Below are positions 6,106 through 10,275 of a stretch of 10,275 nt of DNA, piece by piece. The stretch is from Candidatus Galligastranaerophilus gallistercoris. Its GTDB lineage: Bacteria > Cyanobacteriota > Vampirovibrionia > Gastranaerophilales > Gastranaerophilaceae. The notes beneath the pieces are model-generated. The model did no database searches. It saw only the letters and a program-made list of their open reading frames with translations, and was not told where the DNA came from. A program made the position numbers and the translations under genes. The stretch covers positions 1-10,275 of the forward strand of contig DVJH01000046.1 in the NCBI GenBank assembly GCA_018710795.1, read 5' to 3'. The number at the start of each line of letters is the position of its first letter. Position 1 is the stretch's first letter.

Positions 6106-6931
6106 TTCGTTTATTAACGCACTGAACACCCAAAAAGCAAGCATAAGCTGGATGGATGCCATAACGGAAAACCTTGCGAACATCTATACCCCCGGGTACA
6201 GAGAAAACAAAACAACGTTTAAAACATTCTTAGACAGCGTCTCGCCCGACGGTTTCTTAAAAAATACCGATCAGGGCAAAGCAGTCCCCGGCACCTCAAA
6301 CGAAAACGTATTCCTTGAAGGACAAGGGTATTTTGTCGTAAGGAATGAAGAAGGCCGCCTTGCATATACAAGGCTGGGCGAATTTAAGTTTGATGAAAAC
6401 GGAGTTTATAAAGCCGCAGACGGCTCTGTCGTTCAGGGATATATTATGAATGAAAAAGGCGAAATAATGTCCGGAACAACGTCATTAAGCAGAGAAGATT
6501 ATGAAAGAACATTGTCTGAAGGCGGTTCCATAAACATCCCCACAACAGAAATCAAGCTCTGGATTGACCCCGATAACGGCAAATTTTTGGGCAAATATGA
6601 TGAATTTGAAATAAAAGGCGACGGCATTTTATACGGAAAAGCAAACAACGGTCAGGAATCATCACCTTTGTTTAAACTTGCGGTAATGAATTTTCACAAT
6701 CCGCAGGAATTATTCCAGTATAAAGAAGGCATGTTTGTTGAAACCGAAGGCTCGGGGCGCCCGATTGCAGGCAGGGGCGAAATAAGATCGGGTTTGATTG
6801 AATTATCGAATGTCGATTTTAAATCAAACATAACATATTATCAGGAAGCAAAACTCCAGATGGATTTGGCAAAAAACCTGATTTCAAGCTATAAAGACCT
6901 TCTTGAAAACGCAATATCTCTTATGAGTTAA
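6098..6931 (+). CDS. Flagellar hook-basal body protein, FlgG/FlgF-type rod protein
   Basis: A 277-residue axial flagellar protein exported by the flagellar type III system. The N-terminal axial motif reads ITENLANIYTPGYRENKTTF (22-41), where family members usually have NNIANANTPGY. The body has EGQGYFVV (74-81), YTRLGEFKFDENG (90-102) and DGSVVQGY (108-115). The C-terminal half has LAVMNFHNPQELFQYKEG (194-211) and the closing IRSGLIELSNVD (229-240) before the terminal helix. Length and the FxNP motif fit FlgG (about 260) or FlgF (about 250) better than the hook protein FlgE (usually over 400). The ATG is preceded by AGGGAG and overlaps the previous stop by 8 nt. Directly after fliK one usually finds flgD and flgE; neither is here. 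No hairpin follows the stop. Confidence 0.85.
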   Translation: MNDSFINALNTQKASISWMDAITENLANIYTPGYRENKTTFKTFLDSVSPDGFLKNTDQGKAVPGTSNENVFLEGQGYFVVRNEEGRLAYTRLGEFKFDENGVYKAADGSVVQGYIMNEKGEIMSGTTSLSREDYERTLSEGGSINIPTTEIKLWIDPDNGKFLGKYDEFEIKGDGILYGKANNGQESSPLFKLAVMNFHNPQELFQYKEGMFVETEGSGRPIAGRGEIRSGLIELSNVDFKSNITYYQEAKLQMDLAKNLISSYKDLLENAISLMS

Positions 6932-6934
6932 AAT

Positions 6935-6962
6935 TTTACTTTTTAAATATATAAGGCATAAT
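6935..6962 (+). promoter_or_regulatory. Possible promoter of the metallopeptidase gene
   Basis: TTTACT (6935-6940) and CATAAT (6957-6962) are spaced by 16 bp, matching 4 of 6 and 5 of 6 consensus bases. Transcription would begin near 6969. The gap after the rod gene is only 52 bp and lacks a terminator, so read-through from the flagellar operon is also possible. Confidence 0.35.
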
Positions 6963-6983
6963 GTCAATTGTATAAATAAGGGA

Positions 6984-7673
6984 ATGAGGATAGCGGCATT
7001 GAAATTAAAAAACCTGTTTTTAACATCAATAATGGCATTATGCACGATTTTACCCGCAGTTTCGATTGAAGAGCTTCCTTCAATTGAAAATAGCGGCTTG
7101 AAAGAAGAAATATATATTGATAATGACACCTATAAAATGTATAAAAAGGTTTCTAAAGACGACAGGATTATTAATGCGATAGAAACGATGAAAGGAACTC
7201 TCGGCGATTATTCAAGAAGAGCAATTCTCGGCGACAATTTATCCGGAAAACCCATTGCCGTCGAATTCAGAGATTTAAGCCAAATTAACGAAGCATACAG
7301 AGATTTTGACGCTTTGGGGTGGAAATATAAAGACAAACTTTATATTTTCATAAACATAAAACATCAAGACGCTCCAAAAGAAGCTCTTGCCTCCGTTTTA
7401 TCCCATGAAGCGCTTCATCAGGATGAATTAAACTCAATAAACGAAGAAACCTATTGCTGGACGCTTGAAGCTGCGGTTTGGAACAATTTTACCGAACAAA
7501 ACCCTTCTCTTGAAGAAATATCCCATCCGCTCGTTATGAGAGAAAATACAATTAAAAGACTTTTTATAAAAGGAAACTATACCGATAAATATATAAGAAA
7601 ATCGGTTATGTCAAATGCGGGATACCAAACCCTTCCTTCAAGATCCCCGGGGTTTGAAGATGAAAACTTATAA
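6984..7673 (+). CDS. Predicted secreted zinc metallopeptidase (HExxH)
   Basis: A 229-residue protein with a Sec-type signal peptide: basic start, hydrophobic LFLTSIMALCTILPA and likely cleavage after AVS near residue 27. The mature part contains SHEALHQDE with the zinc-binding HExxH at 141-145, followed by INEETYCWTLEAAVW, where Glu154 or Glu155 is the likely third zinc ligand. This makes it a gluzincin-like peptidase acting outside the cytoplasmic membrane; the substrate is unknown. Start choice is uncertain: ATG 6984 has AAGGGA immediately against it, too close for a normal ribosome binding site, whereas the in-frame TTG at 6999 has GAGGA about 8 nt upstream and still leaves a complete signal peptide. 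It lies between the flagellar operon and the EF-hand/CHAP gene, all on the plus strand. I do not recognise a named family. Confidence 0.75.
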   Translation: MRIAALKLKNLFLTSIMALCTILPAVSIEELPSIENSGLKEEIYIDNDTYKMYKKVSKDDRIINAIETMKGTLGDYSRRAILGDNLSGKPIAVEFRDLSQINEAYRDFDALGWKYKDKLYIFINIKHQDAPKEALASVLSHEALHQDELNSINEETYCWTLEAAVWNNFTEQNPSLEEISHPLVMRENTIKRLFIKGNYTDKYIRKSVMSNAGYQTLPSRSPGFEDENL

Positions 7674-7721
7674 GTTTTTGTAAATATTTGTAAAAAAATT
7701 AAAATTTTATGCCGTAATAAT

Positions 7722-7749
7722 TAACCTTTTTTGAATTTTGTGCCGATAA
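7722..7749 (+). promoter_or_regulatory. Sigma-28 (FliA/SigD)-type promoter
   Basis: TAAC (7722-7725) and a perfect GCCGATAA (7742-7749) are separated by 16 bp, the same spacing as the promoter at 4803-4830. Both -10 elements continue as GCCGATAAAAA. Transcription would start near 7756, leaving an 18-nt leader that contains the AAGGAAGGG ribosome binding site of the EF-hand/CHAP gene. The -35 departs from TAAA at one base. Confidence 0.65.
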
Positions 7750-7773
7750 AAAGTTCAAGGAAGGGAAATTATT

Positions 7774-9831
7774 ATGACAGCTTTTGATTCTTTTGAAGTG
7801 AAAAAATTAACCGCGCAAAACGGCGTACAAAGTACGGATAACGGCGATAACAAACCCAAAGAAGATATCCCCGTTGAAGTGCAGACTCAAAATATCGTTC
7901 TGCCGCAAACAAATGAAGACGATTATATCGAAATGTCGGATGAATTTGAAGAAGAAATTGTATCCGATATTGATGAAAAAATGCCCGATATTGATGAAAT
8001 TTCATATGCGGAAGATGAAATAAATATTGATGATGAAGAAATAAACAATGAAGAACTTAATGAAACTTCCGACAAAAAAGATGCCGTTGAAGAAGATGAA
8101 AATATAAATTTGCCCGAAGATAACGAAGAAAACAACAATGAAGAAACAAACGACGGCACAACTTTAAGCGACTTTAAAAAACTTATGTCAAAAGATGAAA
8201 AACTTGATGAACTTATTTCAAATTACGGATATGATAAAGTATTTGAACTTTTTGACAAAGATAATGACGGCAAGATAACAAGTGAAGATATAAAAGAAAT
8301 TAATTCTACATGTGAAAGTTTATCGGATTTTACATACGGTGAAATAAAAAAATATATTGAAAATAATATTGAAGAAAATGAAGAAGATGAAGAAGATTCG
8401 ATAAATGAAGAAAATTTTGATGATATTGTAGAAAAATTAAAAAATGTATTTGCTGATGAGGCTCAAAATGAACAAACACAAACACCCGTTCAACAAACCC
8501 CCGCATATTCTTCAGGCGGAGGCGGGTACTCGGGGGGCGGAGGCTCATATTCTTCTGGGGGCTCATCGTCTTCTGGGGGCGGAGGCTCAACAACCGGCGT
8601 TGACGGCGCGGGGGCAGCGACAGAAAGCCTTGAAGATTCAATAGCAAAACTTGAAGAACAAAAAAGCGTAAAAGAAGGTGAGTTATCGGATTTAAACGGT
8701 GAACTAAACGCCGTATACGACGGAACCGATGAAGAAGTAAGCGCCGCACAGGATGAGCTTGATGAAGCAAAAGCAGAATATGAAGACTGTATGGACGATG
8801 AAATAGAAAAAAATCCCGAAATCAAGCAGTTGAAAGAAGAACAGGAAGCAAAAGAAAAAGAGATCGAAGATAAAACAAAAGAAATAGATGAAACAGAGCT
8901 TAGTATAAGCGAAAAAGAACAGGAAATCACATCAAAAGAAAGTGAAATCTCGGGGCTGGAATCAGACCTTGCCGCCCTTGAATCAAGCTTAAGCGCCCTT
9001 GATTCAATTGAAATAACGGATAATAACAAAGATGACGTTGAAGCAAAAAGGAGCGATTTAAACAGCCAAATAAAAGCTAAAAAAGATGAGATTCAAAACG
9101 CAAAAGATGAAAAAACCGCTCTTGAAGAAGAAAAATCAGATCTTGAAAATGACCTGGATAAGTTTAAAGATGAAAAAACCGCTCTTGAAGAAGAGCTTGA
9201 AGAAATAGAAAACAACATTAAAGATTCGGTAAGCGAAAAAACAAAACAGGCGCTTGAAGCTTATCAGCAGGCAAGAGATAACGTTGAAGATATAAAAGCA
9301 CAAAGGTCCGAAGCTATAAACAATGACATAAGTACAAAACAAACGGAAATAACCGAAATCGACAACCAAATCGCACAATTGAAAGCGGAACAAATTCAAA
9401 AAGAAAATTCGCTTGATCCTATGATGCAATATAACGAAGAAAGAGGGCAAGCGCTTGCCGATGCCGCAAATTCATTATACGGCGGAGTATCTTCAGGCGG
9501 CGGCTGGTGCGCAAGAGGCGTTTCACAGGCAATTAACAAAGCCTTCGGCTATTCAACATCGGGTAACGGCTGCGATTACGGAAATACATTATCCGCTCTT
9601 GACGATTGGGTTGAAGTAACGGACAGCTACGAAAGCGCTGCCGATTTAGTCAATCTGCCCGCAGGCGCTGTTGTAAGCTGGAGCCCGTATAATACGACAA
9701 GCTTAGGCAACACCTACGGACACGTTTATATCTCTGACGGCGAAGGTCATGAAATAAGCGATTTCAAAAGTGATATTACAACGTATTATGCTGACAGAGG
9801 CAGCAAATACAGAGTATTTATCCCCGTATAA
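7774..9831 (+). CDS. EF-hand / coiled-coil / CHAP-like hydrolase protein
   Basis: A 685-residue modular protein. In order: a polar N-terminus without a signal peptide; a very acidic region (about 48-130) opening with the motif EDDYIEMSDEFEEEI (48-62); an EF-hand with calcium loop DKDNDGKITSED (161-172) between helices, then a possible degenerate second loop EEDEEDSINEEN (about 203-214); a Gln/Thr/Pro then Gly/Ser linker (235-280); a coiled coil of about 260 residues (284-545); and a C-terminal domain (about 565-685) with GGGWCARGVSQAI (Cys579) and YGHVYISDGEGHE (His650), the Cys-His arrangement of CHAP-type peptidoglycan amidases or endopeptidases, with Glu660 or Asp663 as possible third residue. 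AAGGG lies about 8 nt before the ATG. A sigma-28-like promoter precedes it and a paralogue follows after 14 nt. The likely role is a flagellum-co-regulated cell-wall hydrolase; the export route is unknown. Domain reading is fairly sure, the function is inference. Confidence 0.8.
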   Translation: MTAFDSFEVKKLTAQNGVQSTDNGDNKPKEDIPVEVQTQNIVLPQTNEDDYIEMSDEFEEEIVSDIDEKMPDIDEISYAEDEINIDDEEINNEELNETSDKKDAVEEDENINLPEDNEENNNEETNDGTTLSDFKKLMSKDEKLDELISNYGYDKVFELFDKDNDGKITSEDIKEINSTCESLSDFTYGEIKKYIENNIEENEEDEEDSINEENFDDIVEKLKNVFADEAQNEQTQTPVQQTPAYSSGGGGYSGGGGSYSSGGSSSSGGGGSTTGVDGAGAATESLEDSIAKLEEQKSVKEGELSDLNGELNAVYDGTDEEVSAAQDELDEAKAEYEDCMDDEIEKNPEIKQLKEEQEAKEKEIEDKTKEIDETELSISEKEQEITSKESEISGLESDLAALESSLSALDSIEITDNNKDDVEAKRSDLNSQIKAKKDEIQNAKDEKTALEEEKSDLENDLDKFKDEKTALEEELEEIENNIKDSVSEKTKQALEAYQQARDNVEDIKAQRSEAINNDISTKQTEITEIDNQIAQLKAEQIQKENSLDPMMQYNEERGQALADAANSLYGGVSSGGGWCARGVSQAINKAFGYSTSGNGCDYGNTLSALDDWVEVTDSYESAADLVNLPAGAVVSWSPYNTTSLGNTYGHVYISDGEGHEISDFKSDITTYYADRGSKYRVFIPV
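8183..8305 (+). repeat. EF-hand module repeat, copy 1 (partner 10153-10275)
   Basis: These 123 nt match 10153-10275 (offset 1970) with a single difference, G8194 versus A10164, which changes Asp to Asn. The last 111 nt are identical including third codon positions, and the identity continues to the window edge. The sequence just upstream of each copy is clearly diverged, so the boundary is sharp. Confidence 0.9.
8505..8610 (+). repeat. Gly/Ser-coding low-complexity repeat tract
   Basis: Within the linker of the EF-hand/CHAP gene, GGGGGCGGAGGCTCA occurs at 8533-8547 and 8575-8589, and TCTTCTGGGGG occurs at 8551-8561 and 8569-8579 (18-bp period). GGG and GGC glycine codons dominate, making a sharp G-rich island in an A/T-rich gene. 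Such tracts are prone to slippage in multiples that change linker length. Confidence 0.7.
9103..9194 (+). repeat. 29-nt exact repeat with 63-nt period in the coiled coil
   Basis: An identical 29-nt segment begins at 9103 and 9166 and encodes KDEKTALEE in both copies. The period of 21 codons equals three heptads, so copies can be gained or lost while keeping the coiled-coil register. The rest of the coiled coil lacks exact nucleotide repetition. Confidence 0.6.
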
Positions 9832-9845
9832 AAAGGGAAAAGATT

Positions 9846-10275
9846 ATGCAATTTGAAATAGATAAAACAAAATTAATCGAAACTCAATCATTATCCGTAA
9901 ACGAAAATCCTGAAGAAGAAAAACCGCAAAACGAAGTTTATACGGAAGATAAAAAAACGGTATCCGAAAGCAGCGAAGACGATTATGTGGAATTTTCTCT
10001 CGAATTTGAAGATGAAATTACGGATGAAAAAGAAACGGAATCAAAAAATAATATCGACATTGAAAATATAAAATCCGAAGAAAAAGATATTGAAGAAGAT
10101 ACATCCGAAGATACAAACGAAGATGATATAAATTTAACTGCGTTTAAAGAGTTTATGTCAAAAAATGAAAAACTTGATGAACTTATTTCAAATTACGGAT
10201 ATGATAAAGTATTTGAACTTTTTGACAAAGATAATGACGGCAAGATAACAAGTGAAGATATAAAAGAAATTAATT
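9846..10275 (+). CDS. Second EF-hand paralogue (partial, runs off window)
   Basis: An open frame from ATG 9846 with 143 complete codons to the right edge. It starts MQFEIDKTKLIETQSLS, unlike the upstream gene, then has an acidic region with EDDYVEFSLEFEDEI (44-58), matching EDDYIEMSDEFEEEI of the first protein, and an EF-hand loop DKDNDGKITSED (127-138) in an identical segment. GGG at 9835-9837, 8 nt before the ATG, is the likely ribosome binding site. Only 14 nt separate it from the previous stop, so the pair should be co-transcribed from the sigma-28-like promoter at 7722-7749. Whether it also has a coiled coil and a CHAP or different C-terminal domain cannot be seen. No signal peptide. Confidence 0.85.
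   Translation, partial: MQFEIDKTKLIETQSLSVNENPEEEKPQNEVYTEDKKTVSESSEDDYVEFSLEFEDEITDEKETESKNNIDIENIKSEEKDIEEDTSEDTNEDDINLTAFKEFMSKNEKLDELISNYGYDKVFELFDKDNDGKITSEDIKEIN
10153..10275 (+). repeat. EF-hand module repeat, copy 2 (partner 8183-8305)
   Basis: Second copy of the EF-hand-coding module, within the partial paralogue. It is cut by the window end, so the full length of the shared block is not known. Confidence 0.9.

Noticed and set aside
8330..9029. Long open frames on the minus strand opposite the EF-hand/CHAP gene
   Set aside because: They are low-complexity Ser/Leu/Arg/His-rich mirrors of an acidic, repetitive coding strand, with no start signals or motifs.
7774..10275. Polymorphic toxin with immunity gene
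   Set aside because: Only 14 nt separate the two large genes, leaving no room for an immunity gene. A toxin role cannot be excluded but is not supported.
1..10275. CRISPR arrays, tRNA or rRNA genes, insertion sequences, attachment sites
   Set aside because: No regularly spaced repeats, cloverleaf-like segments, transposase frames or terminal inverted repeats were seen on either strand.

Overview
The window most likely comes from a flagellated, low-GC, non-photosynthetic relative of the cyanobacteria (Melainabacteria/Vampirovibrionia, Gastranaerophilales-like). This lineage call is inference. It rests mainly on the F0 subunit a fragment at the left edge, whose GELASPTNDLNTTAALA and RLFANILAGE stretches read like a cyanobacterial subunit a, together with flagellar genes, AT-rich DNA and A-rich codon use.

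Layout. At 1-577 (minus) is the N-terminal part of atpB, cut by the window edge. A 299-bp divergent intergenic region (578-876) follows and is rich in dyads and repeats. At 877-2817 (plus) is a two-gene signalling operon: a NarL/LuxR-type response regulator and a soluble histidine kinase, ended by a hairpin terminator. A 59-residue unknown gene (2872-3051, minus) and a MATE-family exporter (3175-4530, plus) are divergent. A 51-residue single-span membrane protein (4599-4754, minus) has what looks like a flagellar sigma-28 promoter. At 4977-6931 (plus) is a tightly overlapping flagellar operon: fliJ, a short FliK-like gene and a FlgG/FlgF-type rod or hook-basal-body gene. Next comes a predicted secreted HExxH zinc metallopeptidase (6984-7673).

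The most unusual part is 7722 to the right edge. A 685-residue protein consists of an acidic N-terminus, an EF-hand, a Gly/Ser linker, a roughly 260-residue coiled coil and a C-terminal CHAP-like cysteine hydrolase domain. It has no Sec signal peptide and is preceded by a second sigma-28-like promoter with the same 16-nt spacing as the first. Fourteen bases downstream a paralogue begins and runs off the window. Its N-terminus is diverged, but its EF-hand block matches the first gene over 123 nt with a single difference, which points to recent gene conversion or module exchange.

Working model (inference): the EF-hand/coiled-coil/CHAP proteins are made with the late flagellar regulon and may leave the cell by the flagellar export apparatus or another non-Sec route to act on peptidoglycan. 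The small membrane protein belongs to the same regulon. The two-component pair, MATE pump, metallopeptidase and atpB are neighbours with no demonstrated functional tie to it.
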